From Astropecten irregularis (lineage: Eukaryota > Echinodermata > Asteroidea > Paxillosida > Astropectinidae), in contig OZ020244.1 of assembly GCA_963971285.1 (NCBI GenBank), positions 17,050,001 to 17,114,000 of the forward strand: a stretch of DNA of 64,000 nucleotides. Direction: 5' to 3'. Of the stretch, positions 1-10,612 are shown one piece after another (the stretch's first letter is position 1; every line of letters begins with the position of its first letter). Made by a program: the position numbers and the translations under genes. The notes below the pieces were generated by a model, which made no database searches, was not told where the DNA came from, and saw only the letters and a list, made by a program, of their open reading frames with translations.

Positions 1-392
1 AACCGATCCACGCAACAATAGCATGTGACATCACCTACAGAACTAGTATGGGCCCGTACAACAGTATACTGCGTAGTGTTCTACAGTAAACCTTTAAAAA
101 GTCCATTTCTAATAGCCTTCATATCATCATACGAGTAGGCACTGGGAAGATTATCATAAGATTAGAAAAGTGGAACATCATCACTGAAGACAGCTTATCT
201 CTCAATGCATAATGCGGCCATGGGGATGAACGAACGAGCAGATGCAGCAAAAATGAAAAATCAGCTGTAGCATAAATATCAAACTGATATTCACAATTTG
301 TGAGTGTAGTTCTACTGATCACATCTTAAAGGTAAGTAACACTAAACCTAGGTATATTCATCATATATACCTAGAACAAATCCAAGTGTTAC

Positions 393-737
393 AGTAGCAT
401 AGCGAAACATAAATCTTCACAGATTTACCTATAACTTACAGGGTATAAAGATGGGGATGGTAGAAACTTACCGTTAAAATATTTCTGCCTGAAATTGTGT
501 ATTTATCCAGAAATTTAGTCAAACAACGACCAAAAATCTTTTTGATCTTTTAAAAGATCACAAATAAAAGAGAAAAGACTTAAGAAATACTGTGGCTGTT
601 TTTCACTGTTTTCTCAAAAAGTGGGCACAGTATGGGACTAACATTTTCACAGATGACTGTTACTGTATCTGTCTTGATATTTTTGCCCATGAATCTGTAT
701 TTCTTCAATAAAAACCAAAGTCTGATAGTACCTTTAA
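393..737 (+). mobile_element. MITE family A, 5'-truncated copy
   Basis: Contains the shared module (TTCACAGATTTACCTATAAC, then GTATTTATCCAGAAATT), the A-specific half (CTCAAAAAGTGGGCAC, then TTTTTGCCCATGAATCTG) and the right end ACCAAAGTCTGATAGTACCTTTAA. The left inverted repeat is degraded. There is no coding capacity. Confidence 0.8.
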
Positions 738-1230
738 GTGATTTCATGCAAATATTGTTAGAACTTTATGGGCAAATTTCAATAACAGGTTTTGGGAGGC
801 AATACGTGATTAGAAATTCAGGCCCCACAGAGGTTTAGAAAGATCACGCCGAATCTTGGAATCAATAAATTGATTGAAAGGCCCTGGCTTTCAATGCATC
901 TGATGAAAAAATATGACAGGGGCTACCGGAACAGTAAGTGCACTATTAAATCACATGGCATCATAAACATACAACTTGGATTCAATGTTGGCAGTCCGAT
1001 GCGGTGGGGAAAAAACATCCAAACAAGTTTGCTGCTTGACATCAGGGGCCAATTTAAAAAAACATGCTTTCTTGTCAAGTATAGAAGAGGCATAAAATTG
1101 CTTCAGCAAATTAAGAATACTTCACAAGTTAGCAAGGGATTTAGGCTGTACATTTGCGTGTTCATGATGGATTTGCACTGTTACATCACTCGTCTTATAC
1201 AAGTGATGATATGGATGAATTCACCAATTT
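738..1230. other. no recognisable feature
   Basis: An open frame of 154 codons starts at 870 but runs into the repeat at 1231. Its product has no recognisable motif or domain, so I treat it as a chance frame. Confidence 0.5.
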
Positions 1231-1499
1231 ATCTAAATTGCACATTAGGGAGACACTTAATAGCGTCTAAAAGTAAACATTTGGGAGACATCTGCAAAAA
1301 GGGAGACTTTTTGCATGGTGTCTCCCTATTATAACAGCTACCTTTTAAAGACATATTTTTACTGTCCACATTTCAATAGAAGACAAAGAATGCGCTCAAT
1401 GTGAACATATGTCAATTTCAAGTTCATTGGTTTGGAGGATGTTTAGAAATAGGTAAGTAAATTTTGTGCACGACCCAATGAGAAAGTCTCCCTAAATGA
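1231..1499 (+). repeat. repeat family O, copy 1
   Basis: Shares blocks with 25180-25415 (inverted) and 28050-28272: GGGAGACA-type palindromes, a block reading TTCAATAGAAGACA, TTGGAGGATGTTTAGAAATA and a GCACGACCC end. Short internal inverted repeats such as AGGGAGACAC/GTGTCTCCCT suggest a MITE, but the superfamily is unknown. Confidence 0.7.
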
Positions 1500-1532
1500 C
1501 CCATTCCCGGTAATTATAATTACTTTTTTATC

Positions 1533-1811
1533 TCAGGGTACGGTATTCCGGAGATCGCTGGTTCGAATCCCGCCCCAGTAAAGTTTTCTGTCTCTCTCTC
1601 TATTACAGTAAGTGCCTTGTTCTTCTAGAACGTTGGCGGCCATGGACCTCCATAATCTCCTATCCTTTGCTGTTCTTATTATTTCAATTTCACTGATCTT
1701 CATCCAGCGGCTGAGACTTGAGACGTAAGTGAGTTTCTGCCTTCCTCTAGCTCTTCTTCCTTCAATTTTTCCTGTCACTGCAATGCCTTCCAATAGGGCT
1801 CCAAGCTCGAG
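1533..1811 (-). pseudogene. LINE reverse transcriptase C-terminal remnant beside a SINE-like tRNA head
   Basis: The minus-strand frame from about 1808 gives a peptide with EGRRARGRQK followed by RTAKDRRLWRSMAANV. This is the pattern of the extreme C-terminus of many non-LTR retrotransposon polyproteins (arginine-rich GRGRQ segment, then the 'DR..WR' segment). The rest of the reverse transcriptase is missing, so this is a dead 3' fragment. Bases 1536-1580 read on the plus strand as a tRNA-like B box (GGTTCGAATCC) matching the SINE-S family below. A pyrimidine/purine-rich simple run (1588-1602) lies between. The clade cannot be set from this fragment. Confidence 0.7.
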
Positions 1812-2238
1812 CTATTTACAGAATACGCCCTTTATATCAACAGCTATAGTTACCCGGATGTTCGGACAAAATTCACAACGTTTACATGTAAGTTAATGGG
1901 GCAACGTGCGACTTGTTTGTCCGAACTTCTGAATGTGACGTCACGAGCGCGGAGCCCTAATCTTCCTTTTTCAAAGCATGACCTAGACATTGTAACTGTC
2001 TCTTAATTCCTGATTATTTCAACTAGTTTTCTTTTGTTCTTCCTCATTTGACATGTGATCTGTCCATGATATTCTGAGCATCCTTCACTTTTCAGTACTG
2101 TACAGTTGTACTGTCTCTGATTAATACATAATTAAATCAGAAGAAGCTTGTCCGTCTTGATGATAGAGGGCGCTATACTGAAAATATTGATTCTCATTTT
2201 GCAAAAATACGAAGGAAATAATAAAAACCACTTTGATG
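1812..2238. other. no recognisable feature
   Basis: Unassigned intronic sequence. It contains one TGACGTCA palindrome near 1938 but no repeat match or exon that I can support. Confidence 0.5.
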
Positions 2239-2358
2239 GGGCTTGTTTGTTTAATGCAAAGGATCCCATATTTAGGGATCCACCTCCTATGCAGGCTACG
2301 CTAAAAATGGGATCCGGATCCGCAGAATCTGTGATCTTTTGCATTAAACAAACCTTGC
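2239..2358. repeat. inverted repeat (stem-loop element)
   Basis: Arms at about 2241-2264 (TTTGTTTAATGCAAAGGATC) and 2331-2354 (GATCTTTTGCATTAAACAAA) are nearly perfect inverted repeats. The GGATCC-rich loop has weak similarity to 5325-5400. It is probably a small MITE. Confidence 0.6.
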
Positions 2359-2930
2359 CCTTGGTTCTGTTTCGACTACATGTTAGTTACTGAAAAATGA
2401 GCGGCGCGCAGAGCCACGCAGCAATCTTGTAATATCATCCGGGTTTAATTTAATAAATGTGACGGAGAAAAACCTCCAAGACCCCACGAAAATTGGATCT
2501 GGTTTAATTATCGGCCACTTCAATACTTCTCAAAAGGGCAGATGGTGGTCGCTGCACTGTGGGTTTTTTCGGCGTTGGCACGCAAATTAATAAAAACGTG
2601 CCAGTCCTTTTGAAAAGTCAGAAACTTCAGTAAAGCCTCAAAATTAATTGCATTTCTCAAGTTATTAAAAAAGAAATCATTCATTCTAAGATGTCTGATC
2701 ACATGAGTTTGTGTGGATATGAGAAATCTTTCATGGAATTGTAGAAAATTCAAATTTACGACAGGGTTTGTGTTTATTATTCATGTTAATGGCGTTTTCT
2801 CCAGCTAAAACCGAACAAATGATCTAATGGACAACCCCTAGCCCTAGTAACCACATCCATGATGTATGTACTTGCATAATGAAACATGCTATACAACAAC
2901 TGTCTGTCAAAAATGCAGACTCAAAAACCT
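2359..2930. other. no recognisable feature
   Basis: AT-rich intronic sequence without recognisable genes or repeats. Confidence 0.5.
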
Positions 2931-3289
2931 TTAAAAGTATAATACATGATTGGTAAAGGTCATAGAGCAGCACTCACACTTTGTCTGATCCAATATGTAC
3001 AGGAATTAATAAACCTGTGGAAATTTGAGCTCAATCTGAAATCTGAGTCACGAGATAATAGCAAAAACCCGACTCAATTTTTCTTATAAAACATAAAGAA
3101 TGGTTTTGATCTTACCCCAAGAAAACTCTTTTCGGTTTTTGTTTTACTAATTTCCGGATAAATACACCATTTCAGGTGAAAATATTTTAACTGTATGTTA
3201 TTTTCTACCAACTTCATACCCTGAAAGTTTTATATAATTATTTGAACATTTCTGTTTTGGTACGTTACTAATCTTGTACTGTGCCTTTA
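2931..3289 (+). mobile_element. MITE family B, copy 1
   Basis: The left end TTAAAAGTATAATACATGAT leads into the B-specific half (CACTTTGTCTGATCCA, then TTTGAGCTCAATC and CTGAGTCACGAG). The second half is the shared A/B/C module in reverse orientation. The right end is degraded (CTGTGCCTTTA). It is immediately followed by a hammerhead-like repeat. Confidence 0.85.
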
Positions 3290-3290
3290 T

Positions 3291-3346
3291 CATTCGATAA
3301 AAGATCCTGCTAGGATCGAAACAACAGGCCCTCCTAACTCCAAGCA
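3291..3346 (+). repeat. hairpin repeat HH1 (hammerhead-like 3' half)
   Basis: The hairpin GATCCTGCTAGGATC is followed directly by GAAAC and then GGCCCTCCTAACTCCAAGCA. The same arrangement recurs at about a dozen loci in this window. The upstream box reads TTCGATAAAA rather than CTGATGA. Confidence 0.7.
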
Positions 3347-3410
3347 AAATCGCAAAGCGCATGTTATATCTTTTATGCACTATGTATTTGTTGCCAGCAC
3401 TTAAGTCGTC

Positions 3411-3592
3411 TTAAAGGTACAATACATGATTGATAGGTCACAGGACTGCACTCATACTTTGTCTGATCAAACATGTACATGAAATAATAAACCTGTGAAC
3501 ATTTGAGCTCAATCGGACATCTGAGTCACGAGAAAATATCGAAAACCCGACTCAATTTTTCTTATAAAACATGAAGAATAGTTTACTTTATG
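3411..3592 (+). mobile_element. MITE family B, left half only
   Basis: Begins TTAAAGGTACAATACATGAT and runs through TTTGAGCTCAATCGGACATC to TTTTTCTTATAAAACATGAA, then stops. The shared module and right end are missing. Confidence 0.8.
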
Positions 3593-4266
3593 TTTGTTCC
3601 AAAAATCATTCGGACGAACGATCTTTGGAAAAAGACACTAAATCTTGATTTGCTTGAAAAACCCAGCATCTGATGAAACAAGATTTCCCATGGTGACTGT
3701 TTGCATGCACTGTTTACGAACTGTTGAGTTCATTTTCTGTCTCAAACTCAATAATCTTTTTTTGAGGCCTTGCACATCCTGTACGCTGCCTTAAAAGGGA
3801 CAGAAATGGGCTGAATTTCAACCCTGTACCTCTTCAAGGTGTCACTGTAAATGCCAAATGCATTTGAAAGCACAACTAGCCGGAGCACTTATCCAAATTA
3901 TCCACTCCCACATGACTCCTATTAATTTATTATATTGCCGGCCACTGAGTGTACATGCATGTAGGCTACAAATTGACTACCATCAGGTGTGCGTGTAGGG
4001 GTGTGGGGTGTGAGTGTGTCAGGCATTTTAGTCCCTCCTCCCTCAATGGGTCAGCCACATAACAGGCTAATGGCTTCACCTTCTGGTCAATTAAACAATC
4101 ACCCGTGACCTGTTTCTGCTGCTCAGCGCATCTTACTGCCGGTCCACGGTTCAATAATGTAATTGTATCGAGCTTATAAGCACTGCATCTTGCACGGTTT
4201 CAGTATCATGTCTAAAGAGGTTCAATGCGGGAGGAGGATCTCGGTGGTATAGAAAGAAGGTTAAAT
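3593..4266. other. no recognisable feature
   Basis: Nothing supportable. The short minus frame near 3966-4154 looks like chance. Confidence 0.5.
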
Positions 4267-4430
4267 TCAAGAAAGATTTGAGGCTTTGCATGGTGACAAT
4301 TGGTATGTGGATCGGTTTGCGGAAACACCATGTAAGAATCGTTCGTACTTTCGTCCTTCTATTTCATTCGTACTTCTTATAATTAGGTCTCCACATTTCG
4401 ACTAGTCTGCTCTAGTCCTCATCAGGAGAC
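4267..4430 (-). repeat. HH2 repeat with hammerhead-like core, copy 1
   Basis: On the minus strand the core at 4387-4430 reads CTGATGAG, the hairpin GACTAG/CTAGTC, then GAAA, with GTCTC/GGAGAC-type flanking arms. GAAAC has decayed to GAAATG. The remaining 120 bp (TGGATCGGTTTGCGGAAACA and neighbours) match the copies at 4919 and 48235. Confidence 0.75.
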
Positions 4431-4918
4431 GGAAGGTTTAACTATCTAAAACAAGGGGTACAGCACTCTCCAAATAAAACAGTTCCGTTAATCTAGTGAG
4501 TAATCGAGCATGAAATGCTGACAAATTTCACCTGGATTTCTTCTCCATTCAGTCAGAATGCACCGCATATAAGAAATGTATCCATCCATATACTTGCTTA
4601 TTTAATCAAATTAAGGGGAAATACATCAAAACGGGAAACAAAATTCAATTAGATAGCCGAGGCAGCCTCCTTTCTTTGTACAGTGGCCTCGCCAAGACAT
4701 CTACCAGACCAATTACGGTGTTGAACTATATCCCGCTGCACTGCACTGACAGCAAGTGGGTCACCTTAAGCAAAGGTCACATCCCACTTGAGTGAACTGA
4801 CGAGTTGCTTATCCACGAGACTTGTATCTTGAGTATTGAAATTATACTGCCATTAACTGTCTCACATACTATTTTGTTTACTTAAAAGTCAAGACGTTAT
4901 TTTGTTGAACTATGTTTG
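4431..4918. other. no recognisable feature
   Basis: No repeat match or exon seen between two HH2 copies. Confidence 0.4.
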
Positions 4919-5066
4919 TCTTTGTGGATCCGTTTGCGGAAACACCATGTAATAATCGTTCGTACTTTCGCACTTCTATATCATTCGCACTTCTATATAG
5001 TTCGCACTTCTCGCAATTAAGGTCTCAACGTTTCGACTAGCCTGCTCTAGTCCTCATCAGGAGATG
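4919..5066 (-). repeat. HH2 repeat, copy 2
   Basis: The minus-strand core at 5022-5064 keeps CTGATGAG, stem GACTAG/CTAGTC, GAAACGTT and a downstream GAGACC arm. The body (4960-5015) has about three degenerate tandem units of ATTCGCACTTCTATAT. Confidence 0.8.
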
Positions 5067-6708
5067 TTTGTCTTGCTATATTTCCATTCTTTTCCTGTAA
5101 CAGAGTGCAAATATATATTTGCATAGGGGGCTATGCAAACAGTCATTTTAGCAGCCATTTTCTGAATGATTATCCCGAACATTGCACGGCAGAGAACAGA
5201 AACATCGGGATGAAAGGAATATCAGAAAGGACATTTTTACTAATCAGAAAAGACCATAAAAAAATTGTACATAATCAAAGCATTCCGCATTATTCAACTG
5301 ATCTGAAGATTAAAGATTAAAGAAGGGGATCTTGTAGATCCACTTCCCATGCAATCCGGAGCTGCAGGATCACTGATCTCGTGCCTGAAACAAACATGCC
5401 CCAACATGGCTTCCATTAGTCCTTTTGGAGTGTGTATAGTTAGTATTGAGTCAACATTATCCGATTCTGACAGAATTAAAAACATTGCTGCAGGATTTGA
5501 GGCAACCTCATTATGCAGAACATTCACTCCCAAGGTGTACCTTTCCAGCAACCCAATTCCCCTGGCTTAAACCCCTTTCACTAAGCTGAGCGGAATTCTA
5601 CTATCCCACACCTCTCATCCTTTTTTATTTCTTCTGCAAACTCAATAGGTCGTGCGTCACAAATTCGATTGGGAACATTGCTTGTAGGTGGGAATGGAGT
5701 TGAGAGGGGTATCATTAATGGCTTCTGGAGGTTGATAAAATGCATTATTAGCCCACATTCCTAGGCAGAAATCAGGTCAAGTGAATAAACAAGCCACTTC
5801 TTGTACGTCGGTGTAATATCCATCCTGAGCGGGCAGGTGCGGAGGGATCATGGGCCGTATCTTCTCTGGGAAGACGGAAGACGGAAGGCAGGAGAGGAAC
5901 AAAACAAATTGATTGCTCAGACGAAGTCTAAACTGAATCTCTTTCGCAAACGTTCAGCGGCATAACCAAATCCGACAGCCAAATTGCCGGGGTCATCACG
6001 TGCAGGCCACGCTCATCAGGCCAATGAATTGAAGTTGACACTAGCAGTGTCCATTTTGATAAAGATTGTAAGCAATTAAGTTAAATTCATAATCATAAAT
6101 CAATTTTGACAGGAACAATTGCAGATGTTCAAGTTTGTAGATGAAAAAAAAACAAACAGACGATCCCAATTCTTTTGATGATAATTCCCCTTGTGAAATG
6201 TTAGCTTAAAATCCGCCCACGCGCAGTAATCCTCATCGGGGCTGACTCCTAGCTAAACCCTGAAACTTTTTTTTAGTATAAATTGCCCGAGCTAAAAAGA
6301 AGAACCTCGTTAATCTCTTCAAATTTGTGCAGGAAATTGCGGGTATGATCCGGTCGAGGGCCAATTGCTCTTCTGCTTGCCTCTGACGTTATTTACACGG
6401 CCAAGCAAAGACCGGACGAGATTACACTCCTGAAATTGAGTGATCACCGATTCACTGCGGAAGGATTAGAAGCCTTTTGGCTCAAATATTGCTATGCAAA
6501 GCAGTTCCAAATAACATGTTTGCTTAGACTGTACAAAGGAGATACTGCTATACAGCAATATCACACACATACCCTGCATCAATAGGACTTTACAGCGAAA
6601 TAGTTCCTATTACGTAATGTCAATTATAATAATAATATATCCAAATATAATATTTTGTTACCCTTTTTCTTAAATTGGACGTTTTTTTTTTTATTTGGAC
6701 AAAAATGC
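5067..6708. other. unassigned intronic sequence
   Basis: No exon or clear repeat. A GATCC-rich patch at 5325-5400 weakly resembles the inverted repeat near 2239-2358. The overlapping 70-85 codon frames at 5105-5570 have no recognisable motif. Confidence 0.45.
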
Positions 6709-7023
6709 TTAAAGGTAGTATCATGCTTTGGTAGAAAACCAAAACAGAAATGTTCACAGATTTACCTATAACATACAGGGTATGATGATGTTGGTGGTAG
6801 AAACATACCGTTAATATTTTTCTGCCTGAAATAGTGTATTTATCCAGAAATTAGTAAAACATTGAATGACATTTTTTTTTACCTTTAAAAGATAAAAAAT
6901 AACAATGAAAACATTAAAAAGTAATACCGTGGCCGATTTTCACTGTTACTGTATCTTCCTCGATATTTTTGCCCATGAATCTGTAATTCTTTGACAAAAA
7001 CCAAAGTATGAAATTACCTTTAA
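6709..7023 (+). mobile_element. MITE family A, copy 2
   Basis: Starts TTAAAGGTAGTATCATGCTTTGGT and ends ACCAAAGTATGAAATTACCTTTAA, giving terminal inverted repeats next to TTAA. The shared module and the A-specific half are both present. There is an internal deletion compared with other copies. Confidence 0.9.
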
Positions 7024-7216
7024 CATTGTGGACAGCTAGTGCTTCCTCAATGGCTAAACAAATTTGAGTATTTTCTCATAAAAAAACAACAACTTTATTT
7101 GGTATTGTGACCATGCTTGAGCACATGGAAAAATTGCGATTTTATGCCATGTCAATTTTTTTTTGCATGAACGATGTACTCATTATGCAGGTAGGTCATG
7201 GTGTAACAAATTTATT

Positions 7217-7378
7217 TTAAGGTATAATACATGATTGGTAAAGGTCACAGAACAGCACTCAAACTTTGTCTGATCCAGCACGTACATGAAATGAAAAACC
7301 TGTGCCAAATTTGAGCTCAATCAGACATCTGAGTCCCGTGAAAAGAGCGAAAACTTGAAAAAAAATTCTCATAAAACA
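7217..7378 (+). mobile_element. MITE family B, left half only
   Basis: Runs from TTAAGGTATAATACATGATT through CAGCACTCAAACTTTGTCTG to TCTGAGTCCCGTGAAAAGAG. The right half is absent, as in the copy at 3411. Confidence 0.8.
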
Positions 7379-7809
7379 GTCAAAACTCAATTGAAGTTAA
7401 ATACATACATCTGTATTGTCATAAAACTCAACCTGTCTATCATTGTTTGTGCTAAAATATATTGTATATATAGAAAAAAGAGGTATTTTAGACCGATAAT
7501 TTAGCACCACACTTTTCGCGACAAAAAAAACCTTGCTTACGTCACATGCAGAATGCCACGAAGTATGCTGTGGTGCGAGCCTATATACTAGTTCTGTCGG
7601 TGACATCACTCGGTATTGTTGCATGGATCGGTTCCAAGACTTTTGGGGGGGGGCGGGGCATACTTGTACTGATTTTGTAATTGTTTGGTCAAAATGAAGC
7701 ACTTACATAGAAATATAAATTCATATATAGTCATGAATTATGTATTAAGCAATAGTTTTAGAGCACTTTCACTCCTTTCCCAAATTTGAATGCAGTAAAC
7801 CTTTAATGA
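7379..7809. other. no recognisable feature
   Basis: Unassigned; includes a G-rich run at 7647-7659. Confidence 0.4.
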
Positions 7810-7963
7810 ATAGCGCTCCGCATTTAAAATAGTATCGGATCTCAGACAAACATTGCAACCTTGCAAACGTGTGTGGGTGTGCGTGTGCATGTACACTACG
7901 TGTGTGAGTCAATGTTTGTCTGACATCCGAGGATTTTGTGACGTCATTAGTGCGGAGCGATAT
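7810..7963 (+). mobile_element. inverted-repeat element M, copy 1
   Basis: Ends ATAGCGCTCCGCA and TGCGGAGCGATAT are inverted repeats, with a second pair CAGACAAACATTG/CAATGTTTGTCTG inside. Related copies lie at 31433 and 44080. It sits about 140 bp downstream of the synapsin exon. Confidence 0.85.
7939..7946. promoter_or_regulatory. CRE-like palindrome TGACGTCA in element M
   Basis: A perfect match to the CREB/ATF full site, carried by the transposable element and about 385 bp 3' of the synapsin ATG, in intron 1. Whether it is used is unknown. Confidence 0.35.
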
Positions 7964-8104
7964 TAGTGAACACAAATTGAAGACGATGAAGATTCAATAT
8001 TACACATACAGATATGAACAGATTAAAAAAAAAAAAAAGCATTGTGATGGTTGTTATTTCTTCCCAAGCTGATTTTCATATACTGAAGCCTAATGTTTAC
8101 CTAC

Positions 8105-8331
8105 CAGTCTGTGTGTTGGTCATCGATGATGAGTAAAGTCTTGCATTTTGTCCTCTCCTGTTTGCCAGTCGTTAAGGAGCTCAGGAATCCCAGATCTCTC
8201 TTAGGAGGCAGAGAGGCAGCGGCCAGGGCCTTGTCCCGGGTGTCCTGCTCCGTCCCAATATTCTGGAAGTATCCGTTGGGCACATTCCCCAAAGAGTTTG
8301 GATCCGAAAAGCGTCGGCGGAGGAAATTCAT
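8105..8331 (-). CDS. synapsin, first coding exon (domain A to start of domain C)
   Basis: Synapsin is a phosphoprotein on synaptic vesicles that tethers the reserve pool to actin and is released on phosphorylation. The peptide opens MNFLRRRFSDPNSLGNVPNG, closely matching vertebrate synapsin domain A (family pattern MNxLRRRLSDSxFxxNLPNGY). Ser9 lies in the PKA/CaMKI site RRRFS, at the same residue number as in vertebrates. Residues 22-60 form a short domain B; GFLSSL near 49-54 resembles the GFFSSL of vertebrate synapsin. KCKTLLIIDDQHTDW (about 62-76) is the start of domain C. The start is the first ATG in a GCCATCATGA context. The frame would hit TAG right after the TGG codon, but a GTAGGT donor begins at 8104, so the exon ends in phase TG|G. 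The remaining exons lie outside the window. The family assignment is firm; the exact donor is inferred. Confidence 0.92.
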
Positions 8332-9035
8332 GATGGCCGAGCCTGCCGTGTCGTTCCAGGCAGTATAACGCGAGATACTAATGCTCTGTGCAGGTTTTTT
8401 TTTTAACCAATTATGCTGAAGTGAAGCGAGTAGAGAATTATTCCGTCAGCGTTAGGGATCGCCGGATGTCGACAAATACCTCGCGGGGAGAACAACTGGA
8501 TCCGGATGGATCTTTATGGGGGGAGTCGTTATGCTAGATCTGACAGACAGTTACTGTATGTTCCTCCTGGAGAAAAAAAAAACAGAATGACACAAATTCA
8601 GTATCTTCTAGAAAACTGAGGCAAATAAAAGGACGACTCGGACAGAAATTTCACATAATTTCTCTCATTTGACTGAAAATCTTGCTTGAAAATGATACTG
8701 TGAAGTACCGGTAGTTCTCGTTCGCAGGTGACTATTTTATCCAAGAGAATCTCTGAGAGTACACATGGGGTTGTGCACCAATTTTTCACGTTTGGGAAGT
8801 ATAGGAAACATTAAAGTGAACATCAGTGAGGTAATGCTTTAAAAATCAAGATATTTTAATACAAGGGGTGGGGCACCAAGGGTGGCACAGCCATGGAAGG
8901 GGGAGGGGTATTCCACTCTACATACCCTGTCATATTTACGACACTGTGTATGGAATGTCTGATTCAGAAAAAAATTCTAAGCAAGTTTTTCCAGATCTTA
9001 ACCATTTAATTTACCTTATGTTGTCTTGTCATTAC
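8332..9035 (-). other. synapsin 5' flank / putative 5'UTR and promoter region
   Basis: This is the sequence upstream of the synapsin ATG. No TATA box, clear initiator or 3' splice site is seen; the run before 8385 on the minus strand is A-rich, not pyrimidine-rich, which argues against an acceptor immediately upstream. Transcription start cannot be placed. No repeat family matches. Confidence 0.4.
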
Positions 9036-9175
9036 AGCCTTCGATAAAGATCCTGCTAGGATCGAAACGCGTCAGGTCCTCCCAACTCTAAGCATTTTAC
9101 AAATTTCAGGTCATTTTGGCCGATGAGCAGTTTCCAGCATTTTATTACTCATATAATTCACTAGTTAACATCACT
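9036..9175 (+). repeat. HH1 hairpin repeat with 3' extension
   Basis: The box TTCGATAAA, hairpin GATCCTGCTAGGATC, then GAAACGCGTC and AGGTCCTCCCAACTC. The following AAATTTCAGGTCATTTTGG and GATGAGCAGTTTCCAGC also recur next to HH1 copies near 31800, 41170 and 54240, so the repeat unit is at least 130 bp. Confidence 0.75.
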
Positions 9176-9502
9176 TTGTTCATCTTATGCCTCATTTCAA
9201 CAAAAAATGACAAGCCCCTTGAAGGATGGAAAATATCACGCCACAGGAAGAGATGTGTGTTGAATCAATACAGTGTCTAAGAATATTCTGTGTCTGGTCA
9301 CTTATCATCATAGGCAGGGTCAATGCTTCCCCTGAAGATGGTTCTACATTAAGAGCTAAGATCTGCTGTCAAGATAGGAATCTTGGACACTTACTCCACT
9401 CAATTCATAGATAAGTTGCTATAATAAACAGGAAAACATCTAAATGCCCCCCCCCCTCTCCAATTCCAGACAAGAGAAAGACAGTAATCATTCATTACTA
9501 CA

Positions 9503-9833
9503 TGTATCATACTTTGGTAAGAAACCAAAACAGAAATGTTCACAGATTTACGTATAACTAACAGGGTATGAAGATGGTGGTGGTAGAAACATACCGTTAA
9601 CATGTTTCCGCTTGAAATGGTGTATTTATCCAGAAATTAGTAAAACAACGACCAAAAAAATAAAAGAGAAAAGACTTAAGAAATACTGTGGCTGTTTTTC
9701 ACTGTTTTCTCAAAAAGTTGGCACAGAATGGGACTGGGAATTTCACAGATGACTGTTACTGTATCTGTCTTGATATTTTTCCCCATGAATCTGCATTTCT
9801 TTGACAACAACCAAAGTATGATATTACCTTTAA
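9503..9833 (+). mobile_element. MITE family A, copy 3
   Basis: The left end is slightly eroded (TGTATCATACTTTGGTAAGA); the right end ACCAAAGTATGATATTACCTTTAA is intact. Both A modules are present. Confidence 0.88.
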
Positions 9834-10154
9834 ATGTCCACGCTGCACACTTTCTGACGCCAAATCCTGACGATGAAAGATACGTGTGTAGTCCCTCCTC
9901 CCTTAGAAAGATAATCCCTTAGTGGGTAGAGCCCTGAAGATAATCTGGCCGAGTATTTAAATTCATCTAAATTCATCTAACTGTACACAGCGTCTGTGAA
10001 CGGCAAAAGAAAAAGATAGAAAGATACACTTACAATTAGAATATAAATTACTTTTTTTATTTGATGGCAGTGTACACTGTCTAAGCCCTGGGGTGACAGG
10101 GGGCTTGTTTTTCTGAGTGGGCGTATGAAAGGCACAATCTCATTTCCTTGGGGG
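9834..10154. other. no recognisable feature
   Basis: Short unassigned stretch with a duplicated AATTCATCTAA at 9960-9980. Confidence 0.4.
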
Positions 10155-10612
10155 CGTTCAGACACAGTACTAAACGTGGTCTATCTTCGGTTTAAACTGA
10201 AAAGGGTCTACCTACTTGTGTCTGAACGGTCTATGTTAGACTCTTTTTGGTGCTGAAAACGGTCTTTCTTCGAAAACTTAGACCGTTGAGGAGGGACGGT
10301 CTGGAGTCCTACGTAGACTGGTCTACAAATGGGCCTTTAGAAATCTGAACGGTCTATCTCAACCACATCCGGTTTAGAGTGACCTTGAGCGGGTGCATAA
10401 CTCACTGGTGATTTAAGTCACTACTTGTGAATTAAGGGAAGTTTGGTTTCAGAGTTATGCAACACGAGTGACCTCTAAACACCAGAGATAGACCATTTTC
10501 AGTTTAACCCTGTGTAGTATGGACACAAGGGGTTTGGGATGAAATGTTCACCTCCCGCTGTGACCACAAAGAATAGACCTTTTTTGGTCTCCGGAGTACT
10601 GCGTCTGAACAC
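10155..10612. mobile_element. inverted-repeat element L
   Basis: CGTTCAGACACAGTACT at the left end and AGTACTGCGTCTGAAC at the right end are terminal inverted repeats. The interior is rich in GGTCTA/TAGACC blocks in both orientations. No coding potential. Only one copy seen. Confidence 0.6.

Larger units (their letters stand above)
1..8104 (-). other. synapsin intron 1 (partial)
   Basis: On the minus strand this stretch follows the GT donor of the synapsin exon at 8105-8331, so it is inferred to be the 5' part of intron 1. No acceptor or second exon continuing domain C was found, so the intron exceeds 8.1 kb. It holds MITEs, a LINE remnant and hammerhead-like repeats, listed separately. Bases 1-392 show nothing recognisable. 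Confidence 0.75.

Noticed and set aside
870-1334. 154-codon plus-strand open frame
   Set aside because: Its 3' part lies in repeat O, the product has no motif, and a frame of this length is possible by chance in 64 kb of six-frame sequence.
4949-5015. CRISPR-like array from the ATTCGCACTTCTATAT units
   Set aside because: Units are contiguous and degenerate with no unique spacers; it is internal tandem duplication in a eukaryotic repeat.
8093-8368. 91-codon plus-strand frame
   Set aside because: Antisense shadow of the synapsin exon.
8332-8420. An upstream intron acceptor just before the synapsin ATG exon
   Set aside because: The minus-strand sequence before CTGCACAG is A-rich, not a polypyrimidine tract.
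9040-9150. Circularly permuted hammerhead formed by the HH1 GAAAC hairpin and the downstream CGATGAGCAG box
   Set aside because: The sequence after GATGAG (CAGTTTCC) cannot pair with the hairpin arm before GAAAC, so no stem II forms.
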